Origin: Loripinus fragilis
Taxonomy: Eukaryota > Mollusca > Bivalvia > Lucinida > Lucinidae
NCBI GenBank assembly: GCA_964019695.1
Contig: CAXHUL010000510.1
Location: 37,239-101,238 of the forward strand
DNA length: 64,000 nt
Reading direction: 5' to 3'
Numbering within the stretch: the stretch's first letter is position 1; every line of letters begins with the position of its first letter. A model generated the notes under the pieces. That model was not told where the DNA came from, ran no database searches, and saw only the letters and a list, made by a program, of their open reading frames with translations. Position numbers and translations under genes: made by a program. This document shows, piece after piece, positions 13,426-23,063 of this stretch.

Positions 13426-13524
13426 ACTGACTACTAGTTACGCACGAGCGCTGAAAATCATGTTTATAGGGCGTGAGCTAGGAGGAACCGGTACAGGATG
13501 TTTACTTCAGTTTACATACTGTGT
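13426..13524 (-). repeat. outer inverted repeat, right arm (mate 7091-7185)
   Basis: Contains GTTACGCACGAGCGCTGAAA and GGCGTGAGCTAGGAGG, diverged reverse complements of blocks at 7091-7185. It lies 490 bp left of the Polinton. Confidence 0.6.
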
Positions 13525-14011
13525 GGTTGATACATAGCCTGATTTGAGTCTTCACTGGCTGCATACATTTTGTTGGCTTTGTCACATCACAGCGCGTATG
13601 TTTTATGGAATATTAAAGAAAATTATCCCCTTAATTATCAAAAAATACACACCTTATACTTATTGTGCCAATAACGTCTTGCATAAAAATGTGTGTGTTT
13701 TTTCTTTTCACTCAAATCTAAACCTTCGGGCAGTTACTGTAGAAATAAACCATGTATTATCATAAATTAGTAATTTGCTGCTAGTGGCAATTTGACCCTA
13801 GAATGTTTATCTTATAGTCAGAGCAGACGAGCGTTTAACAAGAAATATCAACCAATCAGAAACCTTGAAAAGGAAGAAAGTTTTTCCCAGGCAGAGTGCC
13901 CCTTTGATCTGCTACCTGGGTTATCAGTACCGTTTACCTGGAAAGCTTGTCTGTGTTTTGATAAAGTTGGTTTCGCATTGATTTTAAAACTTGGAGCAAT
14001 ATGATGTCCAA

Positions 14012-14017
14012 GCTATG
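14012..14017. repeat. Polinton target-site duplication, left copy (GCTATG)
   Basis: The six bases immediately before the Polinton start are identical to the six immediately after its end (33581-33586). Six-bp duplications are the rule for Polinton integrase. Confidence 0.95.
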
Positions 14018-14262
14018 AGTAGGTATAAACTGCCGCCGGAGCCTAATTACCTAATTAGCATATTATGCAAATTAGCAGATTATGTAAATTAGCGGAGCCA
14101 ACGCAGCTTAATTAGCAGATTATGCAAATTACGAGTAGTAAGATCCTGCATCTCAGCATGATGCATGATCCAATTAGCGTTTATGTAAATGATAAAAAAT
14201 CCAGCATCTCAGCATGATCTATAAAAATCTTGCATCTTCAGCATGATGCATTATGCAAATTA
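14018..14262 (+). repeat. Polinton left terminal inverted repeat
   Basis: It is the reverse complement of 33337-33580 throughout, apart from one extra T near 14238. Perfect octamers ATGCAAAT occur at 14065-14072, 14122-14129 and 14253-14260, with ATGTAAAT variants at 14082 and 14183. The inner half repeats GCATCTCAGCATGAT (about 14148, 14204 and 14232). In a protein-primed replicon the extreme ends are the replication origins, so these motifs may be origin elements. Confidence 0.96.
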
Positions 14263-16111
14263 GCGTTTATCTACAGCATCTCAGTAAAGATCTGATAAGC
14301 CAACTCTGAAAAAATAATTATTTTTGCTCAAGGGCATAAAGACCTATTACAATTTAAAAGGCAAAAAAATAAAATGCAAATTTTTATAAATGCAAATAAG
14401 CGTGACAGGTACCCTGGCAAGCCAATTATGTGAATTGACCATCCCCACAGCTATACTTATTAGCATTATTTCAGCATCATCGCTACCTGCTAGGTCAATT
14501 TAATAACCAACAGGTTTAGGTCGTTTTCTATAATTCAAAAGGTACAAGGTGACATTGACACGTTTATCTTAGTTGGAAGTCATCTTCTTCTTTATTACAA
14601 ATCTACAAATGTACTTTAAAAACAGGGGTGATGTTTACCTATTTATTCCAACTAACGCCCCACATGCTAGTATGGCCAGTCATCCTACAAATACCTTTTA
14701 GAAAATATCCCTGTTTTTTTTAATTGGTAATTAAGAACAAGATAACCATCCAACATTTTGACAACTGAAACAAAAAACAAAACCATCATTATTATTTTTT
14801 TTATTTAACAATTTAAAAATAAAAATCAAGAAAACTATACAGTCACAAAAATAGCTATCAGAAAATAACCATTGTCTTGTCGATGTCCATATGAAGAGCA
14901 TGTGTTCTTAATAGGATGAATACAGTTTACACATGTACAAATTGTTTGAGTGTCGACCATTAGCACTCTGAACATGATATAATAGAACCAATATCCTGTT
15001 ATTCAATGGTATTTTAAACCAATTTCAGAAAGATGGTCAAAAATATCACTCTTCTCCAGCAATAAATCATAAAATAAATCTCATCGAATCTCTGACTAGA
15101 TAATAATTAGACTTGTATAAAAAGCATATAGTTTCAACAAGACAAAGGTTTGTGTCAATCTCAAGGCACTTTTATAAACCCTAATCTCACTTCATAGCGG
15201 GTGATCAAAAATAGATTAAAGATTCAACTTTATTTAGTGGTATCATGAGAAAAGCATTCTTTCTGCATTATGTTTTATTATTATACTGAATCAAAATTAG
15301 CTTATTTTTGATCAACTTAATCTAATTTCCATACAAAAGATAATATCAACTTGATAATATCGGAAATCTTTTGCCAATTTTTTTCTTTTTAAAAATACTA
15401 CACTTGGTCAAAATTGACCAACACTGAGTACTTGTTACAAAAAACACCCCTGGTCATTTGCAGGCATAACCTGAAACCAACTGACTGACCATTTGCAGGT
15501 AGAACATGATTTCTCATTTTCACCCCTAGCAAGGCTATACAATTAGGTGGTAGTGTTTTAAAAAATCATAGCTGTCTATAAATAATATACACAAGAAAGA
15601 CTACTAATTTAAGAAATTAAATAAATAGCAACAAAAACAAAAATACTATCTATGCGAGCTTGGAATGTCTTTGATCAAAAAGGTCACAATTTTTATGACA
15701 GAATGCTCAGTGCACCAATAAAAGATATATGACTACATAAGAGTATTAATAAGCAACATTTTTAACTTATTAACCATTTCTATTGTGTTGTAATTGATAG
15801 TGACATCAGCCAAATGATCTACTTTTTAGCTCCAGTAAGCTTAGTCAAAATTACCAGCCTGTCCAATATCCAGCCATCTAGACTGACATTTTCATTTGTC
15901 AAGATAAAATTAAATTTGAAACTCTTGGCATCATCTGTTCTGATAAAGGAATATATTGATGGCATACAAAAAAGGGTTGCCAGCATAATAATTAACACAC
16001 AGTAGAAATTACTATAATAGAAAATCACTATAGCATAACCTTCCTCCCCCTCTTCCCTCCCTCTATGTATAACTTAGCATAACATTTGACTAGAATAACT
16101 TGCTTATATAT
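14263..16111. other. Polinton cargo region, mostly unexplained
   Basis: A very AT-rich stretch inside the element. I see no confident gene. A minus-strand open frame at 15819-16028 begins with a hydrophobic, signal-like stretch (LIIMLATLFCMPSIY), but its plus-strand complement is also open and no splice pattern is convincing. It could be a decayed or spliced cargo exon. Confidence 0.35.
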
Positions 16112-16299
16112 ATGAGCTGCAACATGTTTTTACTAAAAATATGCGCAGTCTGATCAGAGCCTTTAATAGTCACTTGAATAAGGTAAGCTACTGACTGAAC
16201 ATCATTTGAAGTTCCTGAGCTGAAAAGGAGGCTGCACAGGCTAATCTGAGTCTATGTTAAAATGCCACATTGTTGGAAATCTCATATCATGGCTCATAT
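16112..16299 (+). mobile_element. MITE copy nested in the Polinton
   Basis: Contains the family signature AGTCTGATCAGAGCCTTT, then AGGCTGCACAGGCT and the right terminal CACATTGTTGGAAATCTCAT. Related copies are at 34651-34871, 43041-43205, 58564-58790 and 58898-59117. The left terminal repeat is degraded here. Being inside the Polinton, it inserted after it or travelled with it. Confidence 0.7.
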
Positions 16300-17005
16300 T
16301 GGCACTTATGGAATGTTTCTTCATTTATATGGACCCTTATAAAATTGGCTGTATTTGCTCTATGAAGTTTCCTTTTCATCTCCTCCTACTGATATATAAG
16401 GAGTACATAGTGACCTTATTTATGCTGACATTAAAACATTCATATTAAGTTATCAAAGTTTGTAAAAAACATTCCAGAAACAGCTTGACTTTCAATCAAA
16501 GAGTTGAAAATAAGACACTATCTCTCACCTGTGACCAAAATATATGTTGTGGGCACTCAAAAGAACCGTCTCAATTTTTTGAGCAACCAAAACACACATT
16601 AAAAAATGATGATAGGTAAGAAATTATTTACAATTGTACACTATCTGAAACCATTCATTCTAGCACAATCTCTCATCAACAGCCACCCATTCTAAATGCA
16701 ACCTCTCTGCAACAGTCACTCTCTTAAGTGGTAAAGAAATCACTAAATTTATAGTTAACTGCTCTTTTAATTGTTGGTTGTGGATGGACATAGAGCCTTT
16801 ATTTCAAAAGTGCCAAAAAATGTATACTATTAACAGCTCATCTCTCAGATGCAATTTGCCTAGGTGAGCTAGTTATAATAAAAACTAACTCTGAATTTTG
16901 ATCAACTCATGACTTCATAATTAAAGCGTTCACGAATCAAGTTAAATCAAGTTATCTCCATATTTTTTTTTATATTTTCTTTGTTCTTGTTAATAACAAC
17001 TAATA
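16300..17005. other. Polinton interior, nothing recognised
   Basis: AT-rich sequence between the nested MITE and the 17006 exon. A pyrimidine-rich run just before 17006 could belong to a splice acceptor. A short open frame at 16254-16448 overlaps the MITE and is not credible. Confidence 0.35.
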
Positions 17006-18097
17006 ATGTTGGTGGTTAAGGATTATTTCTTCATGATGTTTTGTTTTATCGATGTTCTTTGTGACAAGAAACTAGGAATTGACATGAGAGGATTCGGACA
17101 ACTACTCAATATAATTAAGCTACGTACACTTACATACAAGGCCTATCAAACATCTCTAAGGAAAGTACAGCTTGACTATTTACAAATGTTTGATATGTTT
17201 CAATGTGATTTCTTCAATAAAATGACAAGATTTACATTAAAAAATAGACTAAGAAGAACACCTGACAGGAGAGCAAGAATGGCAGACTTAAAATATCAAA
17301 AAGCTCGCATTTTGTCCGAGTACTTTTCCAATATAGCAAAGGCTCTTCACTTGAAATTTCATCAGGTGGAGCATATGCATGCGGAGAACAGCTATATATA
17401 CAGAAGGAGTCCCATGCGGCCTTATGTATGCATGACCACTACAAAACAGGTAAGTCCTTAATTCCATACTTATTCTTAAAATATATACTCACAAAAACAA
17501 TTAAACGTTCCGATTCCATGTAAACTTTAACATTCAATACATTCAAAACTTAGCTAAAATACATGCATTTCACAGTTCCAGATATCTTTAATCAAATCTA
17601 AATTTACTTTAAGGCAAACTTCAATGTGGTTAAACTACAGTACTGTTCCAAATGGTAAAACCCCCTATACTAAAAAAGTCAGAAACATTCAAAATCAATT
17701 ATAAAACTCATCGTTTTGTATTCCATATTGATCAGCATCAAAATCATCCAAATTTAATACCCATTTTCAAGGTTTTAATGCCAAAATGATGTCATATTAG
17801 ATCAGCTATCTGCATATTTATGTTTCGAAAACTAATGAAATATTTTCTGTTGCCAGAATTTTGAAAATAAGCAATGACCAGGTCAAATTTGCAGCACAAA
17901 AACGATAAAAGGAAATTTTATTGCTTGTAAACTTTCGTTGTTGTTGTTGTTGATCTGTTTATGGCACTATGATGTTGCCCATAGACTCTATGTGCTGTCA
18001 AATCTCTGGTGCTTCTCTCAATGTACTTTATACTCATGTAACACTTTCGCTACAGATGGTTGGTACATTTGACACGGTACTGTATCGTAACCAATGA
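17006..18097 (+). CDS. putative spliced Polinton cargo gene (exon 17006-17449)
   Basis: The exon encodes 148 residues and stops in phase 0 at a textbook donor (CAG|GTAAGT at 17449/17450). ATG at 17006 is possible, but the first 25-30 codons are hydrophobic and another exon boundary near 17062-17068 (ACAAG after a T-rich run) is equally possible. The body is basic and probably helical, with a cluster RLRRTPDRRARM, and has no transmembrane segment or family signature I recognise. The best candidate terminal exon is 18056-18097, after acceptor CGCTACAG; it is in phase and adds 13 residues before TGA. An alternative acceptor near 17854 would add six residues. It lies convergent to the minus-strand membrane-protein exons. 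Function unknown; the donor and open frame are seen, the second exon is inferred. Confidence 0.45.
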
Positions 18098-18592
18098 TCC
18101 GCATTTTCCATTTTGTTTGCCAAGTGGTAGTTCTATCAATGTTCAAGACAAAAGCAATTTGATATCATTCAATTGTTTTTCTGAGTATCATTTTAAGAGT
18201 TAGAAAAACTTCTGTTTATTTGCTGACTGTTGGCACTGTACTATTTTTAAACCCTAGATGGCCAAAAACTTTACAAGTAGTACTTCGGCCTAAAATTGAT
18301 AAAGATGTGCATTCATGCATAGTGGACATAAAACCCCACAATGAATATTAACATATCAAATAGCAAGCTTCTTTTACAATATTTGAGGCAATATGGTTAA
18401 TTAAAAAACAAGTTGAGCAAGTTGAAACATATTCAATAACTATTATGGCCACGAAAAATTCTCTAAAAATACTGTAAAAATGTAAACTGTAAAAAATCTA
18501 ACTCTATCAAAAAGGTCTTAAAAATGGTAAAACTTTATAAAATAATTTAACAACATAGTCTCTGAACACATAGAAAGCTCTGCACAAAGCAT
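18098..18592. other. Polinton interior between convergent cargo genes
   Basis: Non-coding AT-rich sequence between the putative end of the plus-strand cargo gene and the stop of the minus-strand membrane exon. Probably the two 3' untranslated regions. Confidence 0.35.
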
Positions 18593-18876
18593 TTAAATAT
18601 AATGGGTAGACTGTGCCCTTGTTCGCTTCGCAATTGGGGTAAAGGATAGCTCAGGCAAGGAAATTGATCTGTTGTGCCCTGGAGGAGGAGGAGAAGCTGG
18701 TGTTGAGCTGAGGAGCTGTCTGGCTGTAGTATGTGCGTCAAAAAACGACTGCAATCCTGTTTCAATTACAGTTTCAGGAGTCAGCTGTCTTTGACGGGCT
18801 TGTCTCCTGATACGATAAATGAAAAGGATTATACAGATGCATACTATAACCACTGCTTCTACGACACTGGAAGCCA
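18593..18876 (-). CDS. terminal exon of a type I membrane protein (exon B)
   Basis: On the minus strand a strong acceptor (pyrimidine run then TTTCAG at 18877) opens an exon in phase 1, encoding 93 residues to the stop at 18593-18595. A short extracellular stub is followed by a transmembrane segment (VVIVCICIILFIYRI) and a stop-transfer run of arginines (RIRRQARQRQ), so the tail is cytoplasmic. The tail has a Pro run (SPPPPG) and ends THYI. The only plausible upstream donor in the right phase that I see is at the end of the Thr-rich exon (19993), which also fits exon A (19109-19383). Either the two are alternative last exons of one gene, or this is the end of a second gene whose 5' part I cannot find. 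No homologue recognised. Confidence 0.45.
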
Positions 18877-19108
18877 CTGAAATTTAAAAAAAGAAAGGAA
18901 ATATCATTATGTAAAAATTTGAGGGCTGCCTTATATACACAGATAAGATTTTTTTTCTATTTACGGTCATGTCTAATATACTGCACAATTAAAGTAAGTG
19001 AGACGCAGTCGAAATTATTTTTGATTAAATACTTAAGGCCGCATTAAGCTATAAGGGGTGGATCAGGTTGCGAGGAGGTAGGTAAGGTTTTGTGTTGTGT
19101 GCATTTCA

Positions 19109-20068
19109 TTAAAGCTGGGTTGTAACTTTATAAATTGGGTTTTGATCCCATTTTTTGTGAAATTTTACCAACTTAAGCTGTCGTTTTTTCTGTATGTGTT
19201 TATAATATAGATAAAAAATAAAAAGACTTAGCACCAATACAACCGCCACTGAACCTAAAATAAAGCCAATCATATTAGAGACAGGCTGCTTCGCACTTCC
19301 TATATCAAAATCGTGCTTACTTGTGATCACATAGCCTGTCTCCATACCATCAGTTGCTTGGTCGCTGCTTCTCATAGTCTTGCCTGAAATATACAATGAG
19401 GAATTATTTAAATTAAAATAAAAAAAAAAATAATAATAATCATAACATACATGTATGTACTTCATATTTCGTTTCAGATCAGGCTCAAATTGGAAGCGTC
19501 TCATTGAGACGCTTCCAATGTGTCCCGACAACATATTCCTTTTACAGAAAATTAAATATGATACTCTTCTTAACTAAGGCTGAGTTGTCATGCTCTTATA
19601 ATGTTATGATGTAATGCATCCTGCAAATTTATTTTAAACTGAATACGATTATATATGATCCTTTGCACTTAAATTCATAGTGTTTTTTTTTCTTTTTTAA
19701 ATCACTTCATATATGGAGCTCTTCTGTGTGTGTTTCTTTTAAAGTATCTCCTCAGCTACAGAGACTAGCTAGATAGAAAATTTGAACTTTTACTACTTTT
19801 ACTTTTACTAAATTTGAAATTTGAACTTGCAGCATAAAACAAAAAAAAAAAATACAATGATCAGTCTGAGCATATGCCCTGGCCGGTATGTGCCTTTGAA
19901 GTTCACAAACCCATCCTTGTAGACAGGTTTTCTTGCATCAGGCATACATAAGACAGTAATAATAATGAGAAAGCATATTGTTTTTTTTTTACCATTTGTT
20001 CCCTGTTTGGCTGTGGCTGTGTCTGTGGTTGTCTTGGCTACTGTTGTTGGACTGATGGTGATATTCAT
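19109..20068 (-). CDS. putative spliced membrane protein: Thr-rich exon plus TM exon A
   Basis: Exon 1 (20068-19993, minus) starts with ATG and encodes 25 residues rich in Thr (TTVAKTTTDTATAK), ending in phase 1 at donor ATG|GTAAAA. Exon 2 (19383-19109) follows acceptor TATATTTCAG, is also phase 1, and encodes 90 residues. It has a luminal/extracellular linker, a transmembrane segment (MIGFILGSVAVVLVLSLFIF), a basic stop-transfer run (KHIQKKRQLK), then NPIY (an NPxY endocytosis/PTB motif) and a C terminus TTQL that fits a class I PDZ ligand. The intron is 609 bp. There is no signal peptide at the chosen ATG. The frame stays open upstream to a possible acceptor near 20090, so an ectodomain exon may be missing or lie further up. 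Seen: phases, splice signals, membrane segment. Inferred: that it is one receptor-like or envelope-like protein. Confidence 0.45.
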
Positions 20069-20160
20069 TGTTTCGGCTGTTGTGGTTACTTATGTAAGGG
20101 TGTTGATTTCGTTCTTCTTCTTGACACCCACGAAAAATCGAAAGGAAAAGAGGTGACACC

Positions 20161-20790
20161 CATGTTTGCTTTCGAGTCCAAATCGGGGTTTCAACCCGTA
20201 GTTTTTGTATGTAAATGATTGTACTTTTAAGACTTATCTATAGTTATCAATAATTATTTATGTGTAGTTACTTCTCGCCATTTTTTTCGTTTTTAAATAC
20301 AAATCCGTAAACCCTTTCGATAAAGCCACTATCGTTGACCCGCTTGCATACCTTTATAACAAGTACTATCTTTTATTTTTTCAATGCGGCTTTTTAGCAA
20401 GTACTATCTTTATAAAAAAAACGATGCCCACGACGAGCAGATGGTCCGTTTCTGTAAGTTAATATATGTTTAGTTTTAAAGTACAAATATTTTCCACCTG
20501 ATTCATGATAGATAAACTTATGTAAATGAGGATTGATTAAGTTTGCTAGACCACTGTGCTTCCAAATTAAGGAGGAAATTTTTTCATAATTTATAAATAT
20601 TAAATTACGTTCAACGGTTCATGTCAAGATTCCATGCTACGAAAGAATCTGCGCTTTTCAAAAAATCGCTCTGTGTGAAGTAAAATAATTATCAACTCCA
20701 CCCAATTCTCATAATTCATAAAACATTAAAATCTACGTGAAGTAAAATGATTATCAACCCCTCCCCCTATCTCGCTGTGAAGCTTATTAC
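20161..20790. other. Polinton interior upstream of divergent genes
   Basis: Sits between the 5' end of the minus-strand Thr-rich exon and the promoter of the plus-strand spliced gene. No convincing coding exon. The block GCAAGTACTATCTTTATAA has a similar partner just upstream (about 20360-20415). Confidence 0.35.
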
Positions 20791-20798
20791 TCGTTTGC

Positions 20799-20806
20799 CT
20801 ATATAA
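20799..20806 (+). promoter_or_regulatory. TATA box of the plus-strand spliced gene
   Basis: TATATAAG lies about 90 bp before the ATG at 20895, a normal distance for a short 5' leader. Between them an 18-bp unit (GACTTGAGTTCTGTGGCG) is repeated twice in tandem at 20826-20865. Confidence 0.5.
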
Positions 20807-20894
20807 GCTACGATTCGCTAAACCGACTTGAGTTCTGTGGCGTGATAGACTTGAGTTCTGTGGCGAGATACAAAGTTAAGATAATTTTCGAAAA

Positions 20895-22111
20895 ATGAGT
20901 GCTGTTTCGGTTTTCGAAGAGTTGGTAGATGCGAACGGAAATATTTATAAACTAAAGGGAAAACTATCAAGGTGGAAGGAAGTTAACGTTACATTCCTGC
21001 CTGACAGCGAAATGCTTTTCGTGCATATAAGTGACATAAAAAATGCTTTCGAAGGCGGGAAGTTTAATAAGGCGAAAAGCAAGTCAGTTTCCATTTCGAT
21101 CGAGGAAGCTGAAAAAATGCAGGAATTGCTCTACCAGCTCAAGGGACACACGCAGAGAATGAAACCCGTGAGTATTATTTCACTAATTGAGATGGGCTTA
21201 GCCTACGTGGCATATCTAGGAAAAGTAGTTAAGTCAGTTTTACTAAACTTTTAAAAATGATGCGTGCGATATGAATATTATCATTCAATTTCACTGACTT
21301 TGACTCTTAAGGGAAAATCAACTAAGCAAATATACACTTTCTACTTGTTTGACACTATGACTCGACTACTGAAAAACCGTTGTTCAATTATTCTTAGAGC
21401 ACATATCTCAACTCTCGATAACTCAGATGATTTAAAGTGACCAGAGTTTTGTGTTCGATTTATCACCACTTCAAGTTATAAAAAAAAAAATAACTTGAAT
21501 TACTGTTCTAGTCATCGATTTCGACTAAAACAGATGATTCAACTCATCCGCATTCTGAGTTATCGAGAATTAAGTGTATATGGTAGAAGAAAACCTTATA
21601 ATATATAATCTTTTTTCTCTTCCAGACGACAAATGAAAGGAAAAGAAAGGCGGCCTGCGATCCTTACCCACCACTGGAAGCTAAACGTCAACGTGAGCAG
21701 CAGCAGCAGCAGTTCACGGCTGCTGCCCCCCCAGCAACACCGTACAATTCTCCTCAGGTTGTGCCAGCAGCTAACAGTGGATATGCTGTTAATGCGCAGG
21801 CTCCACCTGCGACATATGCGACAACGTCGTCGCAGAATTACCCAGCTTATACGTCGCAGGATCACCAAGCATATACGATGCCGTCAACTTCACAAGATCC
21901 GTATACGGGGCAGTATTCGGTGCAGGATTATTATCCAGCTCCAGGTATGGCACCCGGAGGAGTCGTTAATTCGGGATCGTATGGGCATTATGCCTCGTAT
22001 CCTGCGGGTGCAAATACTGGGGCTACCCCGTATCCTGTTGGCACAACAACAAATACTGGAGCAATAGCCGACAATGTGGATTGGTTTGTAAATGGTGGTG
22101 GATATTACTAG
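20895..22111 (+). CDS. spliced gene: possible PC4-like domain + prion-like Tyr-rich tail
   Basis: Exon 1 (20895-21167, 91 codons, phase 0) ends at donor CCC|GTGAGT. Exon 2 (21626-22111) follows acceptor TTTTTTCTCTTCCAG. Together they encode 252 residues. The N-terminal part alternates short beta-like strands and ends SVSISIEEAEKMQELLYQL, resembling the last strand and helix of PC4/p15 single-stranded-DNA-binding domains; a similar pattern occurs in the 87-aa protein at 32761-33024. Exon 2 begins with a basic patch (ERKRK), then a Gln run, then about 130 residues of low complexity rich in Tyr, Ser, Thr, Gln, Pro, Ala and Gly, with repeated TSQD and QAY/PAY steps, ending FVNGGGYY. This composition resembles FET-type phase-separating tails. 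It is transcribed toward the polymerase gene. Unlike the core genes it has an intron. Role in ssDNA binding or replication bodies is inference. Confidence 0.65.
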
Positions 22112-22188
22112 GATCGACTTCAGGATAACATTTTCGGAAGAAGTTTCACGCTCTGCATGTGGACGTTCAGAATACTTTTTTAAAAGAA

Positions 22189-22194
22189 AATAAA
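22189..22194 (+). terminator. polyadenylation signal AATAAA
   Basis: AATAAA lies 77 bp after the stop of the plus-strand spliced gene, followed by a T-rich stretch. Confidence 0.6.
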
Positions 22195-22269
22195 TATATT
22201 ATTATTATCCGTTAAAAAATCGTTGTCTTCATTAGTTGTATAGTATTTAATAATGTTGACAAATTTTAA

Positions 22270-22840
22270 AAATCAGAAACCTCTTTTACAACGACACTCG
22301 ATATAAAAAAGAGAGGAACTTTATATAACGAGTGTTGTTATAAGGGATAAAGATTTAAAAACAAATGAAAACAGAAAATTCTCTCACACACACACACACA
22401 CACAAAAAAAATAAATTCAGAAATCTCTTTACAGCGAACTTCGTTATAAAGAGAGGGACGCTGTAATAATGAGTGTTGTTATAACGCTAAAACAACAACA
22501 ATTTCATTCATTAGAAAATCAAGTGAATATTGATCAGGAAACAGCGCAATCACTTAGTATGGAAAAGCTAATTAAACCTATTTATTTATAAAGAGAACGA
22601 CACTATAATGAGTGTTATTATAACGGAAGAAAATAAGCAATTTCACTCATTGGAAAACATCAATTGAGTATTGATCGGGAAACAGCACAATCACCTCACA
22701 GTGAAATTCGTTATTATAAAGAGAGGGACGCTATAATGAGTGTTGTTATAACGGGAAAAATAAGCAAATTCACTCATTGGAAAACATCAAGTGAGTATTG
22801 ATCAGGAAACAGCACAATCACCTCACACTGATCACCATGA
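22270..22840. repeat. 134-bp tandem repeats with TTATAACG palindromes
   Basis: The block TTGGAAAACATCAA.TGAGTATTGATC.GGAAACAGC.CAATCAC appears at about 22503, 22637 and 22771, a constant 134-bp step. Between units lies an inverted repeat of the form CGTTATAAAGAGAGG...GAGTGTTGTTATAACG, with four versions at about 22300, 22440, 22585 and 22710. The array sits between the 3' ends of the plus-strand spliced gene and POLB. A (CA)n run lies at 22384-22402. Function unknown. Confidence 0.75.
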
Positions 22841-23063
22841 CTACTTACAGTCACAGATATCAGGTGAAGTAAACAGCTCTCTCTTCTACAATGACAACGT
22901 TCGTTATAACTATATGGAATTGTACAGTGATACAGTCGAATTTCATGGCTTTTCTAGTATAATTAGAGCCATGAAAGTATCGTTTTAATGTATCACTAAG
23001 CAGAAAGGAGGGTGAGGTAGGGTATTAAAAGAAGACAAACGCATTCTTATTACATATTTTGTT

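Noticed and set aside
19965..20156. Plus-strand hydrophobic open frame resembling a membrane peptide
   Set aside because: It is the exact antisense of the Thr-rich exon (ACA/ACC codons become Val/Gly/Cys-rich), and no independent signal supports it.
21596..22067. Arg- and Trp-rich frames on both strands over exon 2
   Set aside because: They are shadows of the prion-like tail; the spliced frame has matching phases, an acceptor and a polyA signal.
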